A stretch of 64,000 nt of DNA from Nematostella vectensis. Lineage: Eukaryota; Cnidaria; Anthozoa; Actiniaria; Edwardsiidae. Under the pieces are notes generated by a model. That model was not told where the DNA came from, ran no database searches, and worked only from the letters and a program-made list of their open reading frames with translations. The stretch is taken from the NCBI RefSeq assembly GCF_932526225.1, contig NC_064037.1, positions 10,088,203 through 10,152,202 on the forward strand, in the 5' to 3' direction. A program made the position numbers and the translations under genes. Positions 18,511 to 30,516 of the stretch are shown in pieces; position 1 is the first letter of the stretch, and each line of letters opens with the position of its first letter.

Positions 18511-21500
18511 CTGTAAAACATCAGCAGTTGCCCCACCTTGGAAAAAATAAACAGGCCCAAAAGCATTGCTATTATTTGGTATAAGTAAGTATGTATGTTT
18601 TAAATTATGTAATTGTCAAGATTATTATATTGCATGCATATAAACAGAAGAATGGAATCTCATTGGACACTATGCTCTATTTTTTTTGTTTTTGGGCTTT
18701 ATTTTGATAACAATATAGTCCATATACTGTATGTTGTTGCTGCTAAAAATAACAATATTTTGAAGTTTAAATTGAAAATGTGTGTTTCCTGGTACACTAG
18801 AACTGCAGTTTACTTAATTTATATTAATGAATTGTAATTTCTCCTGATGTCCTTAGACCAATCTAAAGCTCAGTTTATTTCTGCATGTCCCATTTTACTC
18901 AATCTTACTCAATATTGTTATTAAGAAAATAAAACAATAGCAATATATTAACCTGTGATCATATGTAGGGTGTAATAGAAATGTAACATGTAATTCATAA
19001 ATAATATATAGATTTAGGCACTGCCTAAAAGCGGAGCCAGCATTGAACACCTATGTTGACTGATTGAGGTATTTTTGTGGGATCTAGGATTCTGCTCTTT
19101 ACTGAGATTTATTTATTGTACCAGCCAAATGGATCCAGGCCTTATTCAATAATTTAAATTATGCAGTACATCAAAGTTAACAAACACAATTCCTGGTGTG
19201 AATATGGCTGTCAAAGTTGTCAAGAGTCTAATGGTAAATTCTTATGTCCCATCATAGAAGTTTATAAATATATATTTTTTAATCAAAACAATATTTCGAC
19301 AAGCTTTGCCCTTGTGCAGAATAGGTCATGGATGTAACAGCATTCCACAGATTTGATATAATATATTTAGACTGTTTAGATGCCATACTGTAATTTTTAT
19401 GTATTGATTTAGTGGCGATTCTCTCCTTCATTGGACCGAATATTCAGAAAAATGTCTGGAAATTAAAATCCAAAAATATATCTCCTTTCATGCATTACAT
19501 ATTGGTGCACCCACCATTTACCATATAGTGGCCTTGTTGTTGGTGTCCTACTCCAAAATGAATGCAATGAAGAAAAAAACCAATTGATTTTGGAAGCAAA
19601 TCCTAAAAAAAAACATCTAAGGCATCACTGACAGTGCTAAAATGCCAACTTCTAATTTCAAACCAAACCCTTTCATTGATCTATGTTTGGGGTAGAGAGG
19701 AAGGAAAGAATATCAATTGACTAAAAAATAGTCGACGGGGGAGGAGATATAATGGGAATTGACTCAACTTGAAAGGTTTGTTGAAAAAAATATAACAGTT
19801 ATGAAAATAATTTGATTGAGCATTTCTTGACATTTCCCCTTTCCCATTATCTTAACCCTTTCACCACCACAGGCCTCTAAAGAGGCCATGTCTATGCTAT
19901 CCAAGCTATGTGAACAGAATTCTATTATTGAAAAAGAACAAGGTTGTTGCTAGTGTTATAAAGTTTAAGTAAAAAACCCTTCCCCTTGATAAAAGTTCCA
20001 TTAATGTACATTTTGTAAAGCTACATTCTGACAAGCTTTGTCCTTGCGAAGAACAAGTAATGGATGAAACAGGATTTCAAAGATAGAATATAGTGTCAGA
20101 CACAATTTTAGATAAGATGCAATACTGAAGTTTTACTGTACCATTTTAAATGGTGATTTTCCATCCCCATGGAAATTAATATCTATAAATATACATCCAG
20201 TAATGCATTATATTTTGGTGTTTTTAGAAACCCTGGATCCAACCATTCCAATGAAATAAATCTAAACCTTTAAAATAAATGTAATGGAAAAGAGACTTGG
20301 AAAGGAAATCCTAAAAAGAAGATATAAGTGAAAGTACTAAATGAAAATTTCTAATTTAATAATTAAATCTGTTCATTAATTTATTTTTGGTGTAGAGGGG
20401 AAATAGCAAAGAGCATCAATTGCATTAAAATAGTCAACAGGGAGAAGGAAATATGAATCTTCTTTAAATGTTTGAAAATAAAATATAATAACAATGTGAT
20501 AATTATATTCTGTACTTTCCTAAAATATCCCCTTTCCCATTATCTTTAGGTTAATAGAAAACTGTTTTCGTTACAGATTTATTATTTAAAAAGCAAAATT
20601 ATGTTTTTAGTTTTATATAAGTATCTTGTTCTAAAAAAACCTATTGAGTGTGTACTGCTGAATCACATAGTAATGCCCTAGTCATTTAAACCCCCTCCCT
20701 TATGGTCCTGGGGAAGTCAGGGGTTATGTGGGGTTTTAGATTACTTTTTAACCAGAATATATCAAGAGGGGTGGCGGTATTGACTGTTTTTGACTCTTAA
20801 CTTGGAAACAGGCTTTTATTAAAGTCTAATCCCCCACCCTTTCCTGGGACCATGTGTGTGGGGGTATCAAATGACTAGTGAAAAAGAACTCCCTACTGTC
20901 TTTCAGACATGTCTTTCAAGACATGGTTTTCAATTCTCATGTCTTCCAGTCTTTAGCATTCATCTTGGCCCTCAGGTAGTCCCTGGTTCATAAAAGAGTA
21001 ACATTTCTTTCAAAACAATCTTTTCATCAAACATTTATAATCTGACTAATTTCCACAAATATTTGAAAAAATAATAATAAACACATGAGATGTAAGATGC
21101 AGACAATAAGTAACAATACATATTGGCAACAGGGGTTGAATTTTGTTTTGTTTTTATCCTCGGTAACAAAAATTTATCTTGTAAGTTGAAAAAGTTGCTG
21201 TATTTTCTAAGGATATGTATCTTCTTAGGACTAAGAGCACAGGATATAAAGACAAGAACGGTCTTCTTTACCAGTATATGACAAATGCAACACGATATTG
21301 GTTAAGCCTTTATGAAATATTTCAACAGAATCAAGAATAAAGATAGAACAAAGAATGTCAAAACAAAAGGTGTTATGCTCATTCTCAAAGCAAACAAAAA
21401 GGACAACAAAAAGCCCAATAACTGTCATATCCTCGATAGACAAAAGAAATCGTCGTCTGAAACTCACCTTGCATTTTGTCGCATTCTTGTGGTTTTGTTC

Positions 21501-21979
21501 GCTTTTTAATGTGAACTATTACTTACTTAAATTTACTAGCAAAAACCAGACATATCCTTACATAAATCTTGGCGTGAATGAATGTTAGTAGATCTCCTCT
21601 AGTTGACTTTATCCTTAAGTCACAAAATTTGAGGCAAAAAGAAATAATCATTGCATGACAAGAACTTTTCCCTTGCTCTGTGCTTGTATTTAGCCGCCAT
21701 TACGGGGCCGAGTGAGGCCTGGGAGTCGCGCGGCTGACTGGCTGGCTGGCTGGCGAGTGACACCACAGGGTACCCGCGCAATGACCACAAAACCAAGTCG
21801 CATAGGTATACCATATTTCTATACCTATGGAGCTCCGCGCGCGGCCTATGGCCGCGCTGGCTCCGCTATTATCGTAGTAGAGAAGGAAAAAATACATTTT
21901 CAATGAAACCCCTACCCTTTTTGTCCAATCAAATGTCAAGATAGCCGTATTTATCCCCGGGTTAGCGCTAACCTGCTTC
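18511..21979. other. 3.4 kb AT-rich DNA without genes; contains a diverged direct repeat
   Basis: I see no coding sequence or RNA gene. Segments at about 19290-19860 and 20020-20550 align to each other, sharing for example an ACAAGCTTTG start and a CCCCTTTCCCATTATCTT end. The rest is unremarkable. Confidence 0.45.
19290..20550 (+). repeat. Diverged direct duplication, period about 700 bp
   Basis: The left copy is about 19290-19860 and the right copy about 20020-20550. Shared landmarks in the same order are the CAAGCTTTG-CCTTG start, GGATG-AACAG, a TGATTTTGGAAG-like segment, GTAGAGAGGAA / GTAGAGGGGAA, and the C-rich CCCCTTTCCCATTATCTT end. Small indels separate them. It looks like an old tandem duplication or two copies of an unnamed repeat. 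Confidence 0.5.
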
Positions 21980-23602
21980 CTAGGAACTAGCCCCTGGTCT
22001 GTCCGTAAATCGGACTCGAGCGGGCCTGTCCGGTTTTGTGATCCCTCGCATAAATGGCTTAATCTCGTCATTATGAGGGTAGGTGATGATGTATCTCTGG
22101 AGGGCTTTAATCATCAACAAATGCATCTCTAACTCAGCAATTCGCCGACCGACGCACATACGCGTCCCAAAACCAAAGGGGATTGACGCAAATGCATGCA
22201 TGGCTTCAGCAGTTGAATGGCTTTCATCTCGCAGCCACCTCTCGGGCTTGAACTGTAGTGGGTCTTTGAAATTACTCTCATCTCTACCCATGTAGTAGAA
22301 TAGGATGTTGAAGTTAGTATGAGCCGGTATGTGATAACCATGGATAACGATGTCTTCGGGAACTTGGCGGGGTAAGACTGGAAAAACTGGGTATAATCGC
22401 AGTGTTTCCCTTAGCCATGCGCGGAGGTACGGCATCTTTGCGATGTGTTTGGTCGATGGGAGCTCGCCTGGCTGAAGTACGGAAATTATTTCTTGGTAAA
22501 GCTTTTCTTGTTTATCTTGGTGTTTTCCCATTGTGTAGAAGACCCACTGCATTGTGTTTGAGGTTGTATCTACCCCGGCGAATAAAAGGTCAATGACGCT
22601 GGCTAACAGATCATCCCTTGTCAGCTTGCCACTTGACAGAAGAAAACGGAAAAAGTCGACTCTTTCTCCGTCTTGAATATCACCGTCCAACTTTCCTTCC
22701 TTCTCCAACTCTTGCACTCTTTCACCAATAAACTTCTCGGCGTACTCGTACATCGTGTCGAAGTGGTAGACAAAATTCTTATAGGCCTCTGTCTCGTAGA
22801 CTTTGTAAACAAACACTGGGAGCAAGGTGGCAGGAAGAAAGTTTTCAAGGAGGCCCCCAACCGATGCGATAAACGCTTGGACATCGGGATTAACGTTTTC
22901 TTCAAGGGTTCCAAAACGCTTGTCGAATAACATATATGCCACACTCTCAAACGACCACTTAAACAACTCGTTATCGAGATTTTCCACTTCGTATTCACTA
23001 TCAGTTCCGGCTTTACCGCGAATATTCTCGACTCGCTCGAGAAACTTTGATCCAATGTTGTCGAATTCTGGCACATAATCGGCAACCTCTTTCGGGCGCA
23101 AAATCCTCTTGCTTATAACACTCCGATATTTGTGCCAGTCTGATCCCTCAGCAAAGAAAACTCCGGGTATTTTCTTCCTTGTCTCTCGGTAAAAGTCAAT
23201 CAAAGGGATGTCAAATCGCTTTGGGTATTTTGGCTCATTACGTAATATCGCCATGGCGGTGTCTGGGTCAGCTACGCTTATGATCTTGAAACCCCCAGGA
23301 ACATCAAACTTAAAAATCTTACCGTAAGTCTCAACATCCGTAAACTGTTTATCCAAAACGAATCTTCCGAGAGGACGGCCTTTTCTATTCAAAGCAAGAA
23401 ATGGCGCGGAACCAAAGACGGGCAAGCTGGGAAGACCTGGCATTTCAGCGATCGTTTTCACTCGTTCGCCACTTGAAGTGGCTGAATATGTACTGTTAGA
23501 TTGATGGCGATAATAGATGGCTCGGCAAGATAAAGGATAGCGAAAAAGCCCAAGGTTTTGACGAGCCGAAGCACGGAAACACGGGAAGCTAAACGACGCC
23601 AT
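21980..23602 (-). CDS. Mitochondrial-clan cytochrome P450, copy B (540 aa, intronless)
   Basis: This is the paralogue of the gene at 13393-15009, inverted relative to it. It carries the same motifs: AGVDTTSNT in the I-helix, RETLRLYP (ExxR), PERW, and heme loop FGFGTRMCVG. The N-terminal presequence-like region varies more than the catalytic core, and the C-terminus is two residues longer. The 5' leader (GCGGAGCGAAGCAAAGCATTTACAACAAG) matches that of copy A, so the duplication included upstream sequence; this argues against two independent retrocopies. Both frames are fully open, so both are probably functional. The substrate is unknown. Gene conversion is possible given the similarity. Confidence 0.95.
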   Translation of the reverse strand: MASFSFPCFRASARQNLGLFRYPLSCRAIYYRHQSNSTYSATSSGERVKTIAEMPGLPSLPVFGSAPFLALNRKGRPLGRFVLDKQFTDVETYGKIFKFDVPGGFKIISVADPDTAMAILRNEPKYPKRFDIPLIDFYRETRKKIPGVFFAEGSDWHKYRSVISKRILRPKEVADYVPEFDNIGSKFLERVENIRGKAGTDSEYEVENLDNELFKWSFESVAYMLFDKRFGTLEENVNPDVQAFIASVGGLLENFLPATLLPVFVYKVYETEAYKNFVYHFDTMYEYAEKFIGERVQELEKEGKLDGDIQDGERVDFFRFLLSSGKLTRDDLLASVIDLLFAGVDTTSNTMQWVFYTMGKHQDKQEKLYQEIISVLQPGELPSTKHIAKMPYLRAWLRETLRLYPVFPVLPRQVPEDIVIHGYHIPAHTNFNILFYYMGRDESNFKDPLQFKPERWLRDESHSTAEAMHAFASIPFGFGTRMCVGRRIAELEMHLLMIKALQRYIITYPHNDEIKPFMRGITKPDRPARVRFTDRPGASS

Positions 23603-24134
23603 TTTTTTTCTTGTTGTAAATGCTTTGCTTCGCTCCGCATGGCGAAGTCCACAGGCCTACCACAGACGTAGAATGGCCTAAAAATCTTTCCGGAGTTTCT
23701 CCAAAAAATGTCTAAAAATCCCGAATTTGTCTCCGAATTTTCTAAATTTTTTTATCTTCCATGAATATTCCATTCCTCCCTTAATTATATAAAAATATAT
23801 CTTTACCTTGTGTTTTTTTTATTTATTGTATAATTGGCATCGAAAAAAATAACTTACCACGATTTACAATGTTTTACAAACTAAACTAACTCCTTAATAC
23901 TATTTTCTAACTGATGTGACAATTTCAGTGTCTTGTGGCATAGTACAACAATTGCAAAACTAACAACGAGTATCAACCCTGAACATCAAGGCCTCCTTCG
24001 ACATAGTCCTCCAGCCATTTTGAACCAAGGCAGCACGGCAGAATGTATTCCTATTTAACGCGCGATTGATATTGTTACGAAAATAAACGTGTCATGTGTG
24101 TTTGTTTTCTAAGGGGAGATATATCAATCGCGCT
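23603..24134. other. Flank of P450 copy B, no gene
   Basis: Possible 5' regulatory DNA of P450 copy B. A 12-base inverted pair (CGCGATTGATAT at about 24062 and its inverse at about 24121) lies just before the fold-back element. Confidence 0.35.
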
Positions 24135-24140
24135 GTTGGG

Positions 24141-26139
24141 TACGGAAGCCCATGAGGGCCACTCAAGGTTTTCGTTAACAACATCTCACCTTTCGGTCAC
24201 GACTTTGAACTATTTGCGTCACGACAACTCACTTTGAGTGTCACGACAAAGCACTATTTGATTACCGCTTAAAACATTGCAGGTTTAGTTCACCATATCG
24301 CACTTTGTGTCTCAAAACATCGCACTTTGTGTCTTAAAAAACTCATCATTTTGCCTTTGCTTAAAACATTTCAGTATATCGTTCACGACATTCAACTTTG
24401 TGCTTATAACATAGCACTATTTGTCTATTGCATAAAATATTTGACTTTGTGCTTTATAACATGGGACTTTGTGTCTTAAAAATCTCGCGGTTTGCCGAGT
24501 GCCCAAATTATTTCAGGTTTTGTCTATTGCATAAAATATTCAACTTTGTGTCTAAAAAAATCTCGCGATTTGCCGAATGCGCAGATCATTCCAGTTTTTG
24601 TCTGTGCATTAAATATTTAACTTTGTGCTTCATAACATGGGACTTTGTGTCTTAAAAAATCTCGCGATTTACCGAATGCGCAAATCATTTCAGGTTTTGT
24701 CTATTGCATAAAATATTTAACTTTGTGCTTCATAACATGGTACTTTGTGTCTTAAAAAATCTCGCGATTTTCCGAATGCGCAAATCATTCCAGTTTTTGT
24801 CTGTGCATAAAATATTTGACATTGTGCTTCATAACACGGTACTTCGTGTCCAAAAAAATATCGCGATTTGCCAAATGGCCAAATTATTTCAGTTTTTGTC
24901 TATGCATAAAATATTTCACTTTGTGCTTTAGAACTTCATTTCACAAATTTGAAGAGAATTATCAAATAGCTGGATTCTATACAAATGCCCTGTGAGCTTC
25001 CTACAAGGACTAAAAACTAAACAGAACTTCAGGATAGGCCGAGGAAAAGGAGCCTTAGAGATACGGGATCAAAGGCTGAACTGGTTGAGTGCTCGCTCGA
25101 GCTTTATTCAGTGTTCTACAGATGCAGGTACCTCTAGCTTGCCTTGCGGGACTACAAACGGCCCCAATGATAACTCTACATCGGAAGCCTTTCCTCCAAA
25201 CGATAAATCACGGCATTTGACTTTGTTTATAACTTAGGCGGCTCATCGCATTAATGCTAATAATATCTAACTTTTTTGACAATCATTTACAGCATTCCAT
25301 AATATCTTAGGCAACGACTCACAATGGGTCGCAATGCTGAACTTTTTACTTTGTCTTATCAACAATGCTATTTATTTCACTGAGCTTTATGGCTTATAAT
25401 CTTGGTTTAATATTTATATTTACTTATATATCTCAATTTAAGCTCAGGATTTCGCAATTACGTTTCTAGTCTATTCGAAAAGCATGCTGGTCTATGTAGA
25501 AAAAAAACTCACTTTTTGCAAACGCACTTTGTGCGACGCAGGCTTGCGTCATGGCACATGCAAATATTTTATGCAATAGACAAAACCTGAAATGATTTGC
25601 GCATTCGGTAAATCGCGAGATTTTTTAAGACACAAAGTCCCATGTTATGAAGCACAAAGTTAAATATTTCATGCACAGACAAAAACTGGAATGATCTGCG
25701 CATTCGGCAAATCGCGAGATTTTTTTAGACACAAAGTTGAATATTTTATGCAATAGACAAAACCTGAAATAATTTGGGCACTCGGCAAACCGCGAGATTT
25801 TTAAGACACAAAGTCCCATGTTATAAAGCACAAAGTCAAATATTTTATGCAATAGACAAATAGTGCTATGTTATAAGCACAAAGTTGAATGTCGTGAACG
25901 ATATACTGAAATGTTTTAAGCAAAGGCAAAATGATGAGTTTTTTAAGACACAAAGTGCGATGTTTTGAGACACAAAGTGCGATATGGTGAACTAAACCTG
26001 CAATGTTTTAAGCGATAATCAAATAGTGCTTTGTCGTGACACTCAAAGTGAGTTGTCGTGACGCAAATAGTTCAAAGTCGTGAAAGAAAGGTGAGATGTT
26101 GTTAACGGAAACCTTGAGTGGCCCTCATGGGCTTCCGTA
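24141..26139. mobile_element. Fold-back transposon with long repeat-built TIRs
   Basis: The ends are TACGGAAGCCCATGAGGGCC and its exact inverse. The arms (24141-24717 and about 25560-26139) are inverted copies of about 580 bp. Much of each arm is made of degenerate units carrying CATAAAATATTT, ACTTTGTG and TCTCGCGATTTGCCGA motifs; the left side holds about two further units, to 24930. A 6-bp target duplication GTTGGG flanks it (24135-24140, 26140-26145). The 0.6-kb spacer has no recognisable transposase, so it is non-autonomous. The superfamily is not identified. Confidence 0.75.
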
Positions 26140-26174
26140 GTTGGGGGTGTAGGGCTCGGATTATGAAGTGGATT

Positions 26175-26304
26175 ATGTTTGTCAACAGGGTCTTTGTTCG
26201 TATTTAATACGAATATAATATGCCCGAATCCTTTCCGAGGATAGAGAATTGAGGCTCGCGATCTTCGGGCCGATGATACGAACAAAGACTCTGTTGACAA
26301 ACAT
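26175..26304. mobile_element. MITE of 130 bp
   Basis: A 28-base terminal inverted repeat beginning ATGTTTGTCAACAG encloses a short interior with a TTCGTATTTAATACGAA palindrome. One mismatch separates the ends. No target duplication is obvious. It lies 35 bp beyond the fold-back element. Confidence 0.65.
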
Positions 26305-26397
26305 CCAACAGCGCAATTGATAAGTAGCAAGCTAATTCCACTTAAATCTCTGTGAAATTAAACTCATCTTACCCTGAAAACGGCTTCATATTTAATG

Positions 26398-29300
26398 TTT
26401 GGTACATGCTTAGTAGTGGAAGAAAATAGTGCAGCATCGTTTAAATTTGTGGAACATTTTTTAAATTTGGAATAGTGATAAAGAATCTTGCACTGAGCAA
26501 TTCTGGATATTGACCCACCCCCAAATGTATACTTACAGTTTTATAGAGGTGGAATCAATTTCCATTATTTCCTCAATAAAACCAATACTTTTCATGGTAT
26601 AAATTATTTCCTTTAATCAGCATTAAAACCAATACTAATTATTGTACAACTGTCAAACTCAACATAATTGTAGTACTCTTTACAAAACTTCATTCGAGAT
26701 ATGGACCCACGCCCAGATGTGAGTACTTACAGTTATACTAGAAATAATACGAAAGAGGCATATTGCTTAGGAGTGCCCTTCAATACATACTGAGAGCTAA
26801 GAATCCATATACTAACTTATAATGGTATATTGCAAGATATTCCCAACCGTATAGCCACGCCCCTATTGTACTTTCAATTATACTAGAGATGGCACGAAGG
26901 AGGTAATCGCATATATAGTTTGCCTTTCACTACGAGCTATGAGCTACAAATCCACATGCTTACTTATATTGGTATATTACCGGATATAATCTATTGCATT
27001 ACCACGCTCCTATGGTATTATTTTTATACTAGAGATCACAGGAATGGAGGTATATTGTCGCTTTTCCACCTTTTTGTGCCTTCCTATACGCATTTCAAGC
27101 TAAAAATAAATATACTCGCCGATATTGGTATATTGCAGGGGTGGTTAACCATGCCCTTATAGTACTTAGAGCCCTTCTAGAGATGGTACAGATGGAGTTT
27201 GAAGAAAGAAAGTCCTTCCATTCGAACTGTACGTGACAATTGCACATACTAACACAGTTTCACAAATGTTTGGTCTATCAAAAAACAAAAAAAAGTGCAG
27301 GGCATTGCCCATATGGCATTAACAGTTCTAGATGAGATGAAACAAATTGAACCTTTTTTTAAAAAAACTGGGAAGCTGAAATTAATTGACTTTTGCATTT
27401 AAGATAATCATTAAGTTCACCGCAACACCAATAATAAACAAAGAATAGGCAATATACTGAAGAATACTTTACTGGGGTGGGGCCCCATAAGCATGTGGGT
27501 TGTTTAACCCACATGTTCAACATCTGTTCCCGTGTCCACCGGGGAAGCACTGTTGATATAACAAAAAACGTTTCAGTAAGCCGTTTGGTTTTTTTTAGTT
27601 TCCAGAACCCAATTCAATTCTTACCTGTCTCTGTTTCATTGCCACTCACAGTCCCCACCACACCTGCACAGAGCAGTGCATTTAAGCCCCGTCTTGATGC
27701 ATCTTCTTTTGCAGCCTTTATCGGGCTGGCAGCCGCACTTTACTTTACTTTACTTTGGGTTGACATTGGAGGAAGAAGACTCCATAGAGGACGCCAGGTG
27801 CCATTGTCGGAGGATTCCCAGCCCCATTCGGCTGGAGAGGGCATGACAGGCTGCACCACGAGATACTGCGCCCGGCAAAAGCCAGCCTAGTATGCCGCTC
27901 TCTTTTAGTTCTGTAGAAGGGCGGCGAATGTAGGCGGGATCTCCTCGCAACCATCTCCTTCCGGGCGTCGTTCACCGAGGAGAGCTGGCTCATCTTGGAG
28001 TAGAGGAGGACAACAAAGCGTTCAAGGGTGCCGATGCTTGCTAGAGCTGTTTCCTTGTTCGGAAGGTCTGATAAGGCAGTCAAAGCCGATGAGACCTCTG
28101 GGAACGCCTCCCAGACATTCCACGCACTCGTTTTACCTTTTCCACGAAAGAACGAGGTCTGGTCACATAAATAAAATTTGAGTGAAGACATCATCAAAGG
28201 CAGTTCTGAATTAATTGATCATGGAACAAGTCAAATAAAAAAATAATCGATGATGCACGTTCCTAATCAATAGTCTTGAAACAAAAACGCCCTAGGCCCT
28301 AGAGCTTCATAATAGCCAGTAATTTGCGAAAATACTATAAAGTGATATTAACAGGTTTGATAATGCATAACGTACGAAAAAAACAACAATCGATTTTGAT
28401 TTCGAAGAAGGTCTGTGTCTTTTTACAACTAGCACATACAGTATGCATGCTTGGTATTTCAACTTTTTACAATGAAGTTATGCCTTTTTTCTGCATTTGA
28501 TTTGTACTGGGAGTGGCTCTACCTACCGTTATGACTGGCAGGTTGATAGTGCTCCATTTTTGGATATGCAGTGCTCCGATTACTCTCTCCAACAACTCCC
28601 TCGCCATTTCTTCAACGTCGCAATTATTCACCTCACTTGCACCCGGAGAAGTCCAATTCACAGCTATTGATAACAATTATCTCATTTCTGATAGCACTGT
28701 AAGTACACTTGTGACATCGTGGTATATACGCAACAAGATCACTCCTGTCGAACAACAGTTCTGTGCTTTTATTGATCATTATGAGCGTGCTATATGTATG
28801 TTATATATTATATACCCTTATGCTGTCTCTAGTATAACTGTAAGTGCTATATGGGCGTGGTTATACGCTCCGACTCTATCCTGCAATATACCAATATAAT
28901 TAAAAATGTGGATTTGTAGCTCGCAGTTTGTATTGAAAGACATTCTATATAAGCGATATTCCTCCTTCATATAATCTTTAGTATAACTGTAAGTACAATA
29001 GGGGCGTGGCTATACGGTTAGGAATATCCATATCAAACATATTCCCCACGGATAGTGTCCTTCGTATGTATTGCCTTATATGGGCATAGATGCCCATATT
29101 TAGAAGAGCTTAAGTTTTTCCGCTCCCCGATCTTCAGAAAACATGGTGAAAAATACTGATTCCTGTTAATTTGAGACTCGCCGGCAAAAATTATTAAGCA
29201 AAACTTGCTCGCTTGGTCAAATCTTTTTCTTACTAATCCTATAAACTTCTTAGACCCAGGCCTCCAAGAGATTGACCGAGCGGGTTTTAAGGTCACCAAA

Positions 29301-29860
29301 ATATTGATATGTTGCAATATACCATTATGAGTTAGTATATGGAATCTTAGCTCTCAGTTTGTATTGAAAAGGCACTCTATATAAGCAATTTGCCTCTCAT
29401 CTCTAGTATAACTGTAAGTAGTCACATCTGGGCGTGGGTCCATACCTCGAATGAAATTTTGTAAAGAGTACAACAATTATGTGGAGTTTGAAAGCTGTAC
29501 AATAAATGTTATTGAAGGATTGAAGGAATAATTTATTCCACCCCTAAAACTGTATCAAGGGGGCGTGGTTTATTTTTTCGTTAAACTGTAGTTTATGTTA
29601 ATATCCATCACTAGGTTAAGTTTTGTGATCGTAACATGAAAATATTGGTTTTATTAAGGTTTTCAGGGCGGGAAATTGGTTCCACCTCTATAAAACTGTA
29701 AGTATACATTTTTGGGGTAGGGTCCATATCCAGAATTGCTCAGTGTGAGTTTCTCTATCACTGTGCCAAATTTCATAAATGTTACATAAATTTGAACGAT
29801 CCACCACTTTTTTATGCACCATTTTCTTGCACTATAGCAGCTTAGTAGATTGAACATGAA
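26398..29860. mobile_element. Long inverted-repeat element with tandem-unit arms and a transposon ORF remnant
   Basis: The left arm (about 26398-27270) and right arm (about 28800-29860) are inverted homologues. Both share CTGAGCAATTCTGGATAT, ACTTACAGTTTTATAGAGG and a series of roughly 190-bp units with a GTATATTGC core and a ...CCACGCCC...TATACTAGAGAT boundary. The right arm is longer because about 280 bp is inserted in one unit (about 29030-29310). The spacer carries a transposon-type coding remnant (27640-28190, -). The exact ends and target duplication were not resolved. Confidence 0.6.
27640..28190 (-). pseudogene. Transposon-type protein remnant (CDQTSFFRGKGK motif)
   Basis: The minus strand reads CDQTSFFRGKGKTSAWNVWE, then a helical stretch with TLERFVVLLYS and NDARKE. 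After a frameshift it shows PSPAEWGWESSDNGTW-PLW, and finally a Cys cluster ALCRCGGDCEW near 27650. The order (CDxTS...GKGK, ERFVVLLY, PSP-WGWE, Cys-rich tail) looks like the C-terminal half of a protein that recurs in cnidarian-type mobile elements; I cannot give its class with certainty. At least one frameshift and missing 5' sequence make it a pseudogene. It occupies the spacer of the long inverted-repeat element. Confidence 0.5.
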
Positions 29861-30516
29861 TCCTGATACGACATTTTTTTATTCTTGGGCTTCCTGTGGC
29901 CTGAGCCTGAGTTTGGTCAGCAGATTGTTAATTAGACTAGCAGCCATTTTGTTTTAGCTCTTCATTGTAAGCACTTTTTTATATTGAGTAAAGCCTTACT
30001 ATTGTTACTTCAAATCATTTACAATTTTCTAACATATTTTCAATATTTAAAATAGACCGACCAGCAAGTCGGGAGATAGGAGTTACGAATGTCAACCCGA
30101 GACAAGTAATTTTCTAATATTATCCTCGAGCCGTTGGGGAGTTCACATACTCGAAGGTCCGCGGGGGTGACCTTTGGGAGTGCCCGTGTACGCTGGATCT
30201 TCGAGCATGGGGCGTTCCTACCCAAGCAAATCTTTACCTATTTCTCACTTATATAAAAAACACATAAGATCCGATTGGAAATACTCCCTAATTAAAGAAA
30301 CTGGCGTACCTTCTTGAAACATTCTTTACAGGTAGCTTTAGGGACCATTCGTAACCCCGCATCCATGGAAACCATTTATAGAGTTGAAGGTACGAAAATA
30401 ACATAAAACTTTGAATAAAAAGAACTCCTATGAATTGGTAAAAAAAACTCTAGAAAATGCAAATAACCGTTCAATGTCAGTTTGGTTGCTAGGTAAGTCT
30501 TTTTGAAAGAGGTGCA
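29861..30516. other. Intergenic, no gene seen
   Basis: AT-rich sequence, including the probable 3' flank of the GILT-like gene on the minus strand. I find no additional features. Confidence 0.35.

Noticed and set aside
24428-24931. Open frames with CLHKIF/FVLCI repeats in the fold-back arms
   Set aside because: The same frames recur in inverse orientation in the other arm; they are arm repeats, not genes.
24428-26139. Possible CRISPR-like array because of regularly spaced repeats
   Set aside because: Repeats are degenerate, inverted between arms, lack unique spacers, and the genome is eukaryotic.
29033-29317. 94-codon minus-strand frame in the right inverted-repeat arm
   Set aside because: It coincides with an insertion in one arm unit and has no domain features.
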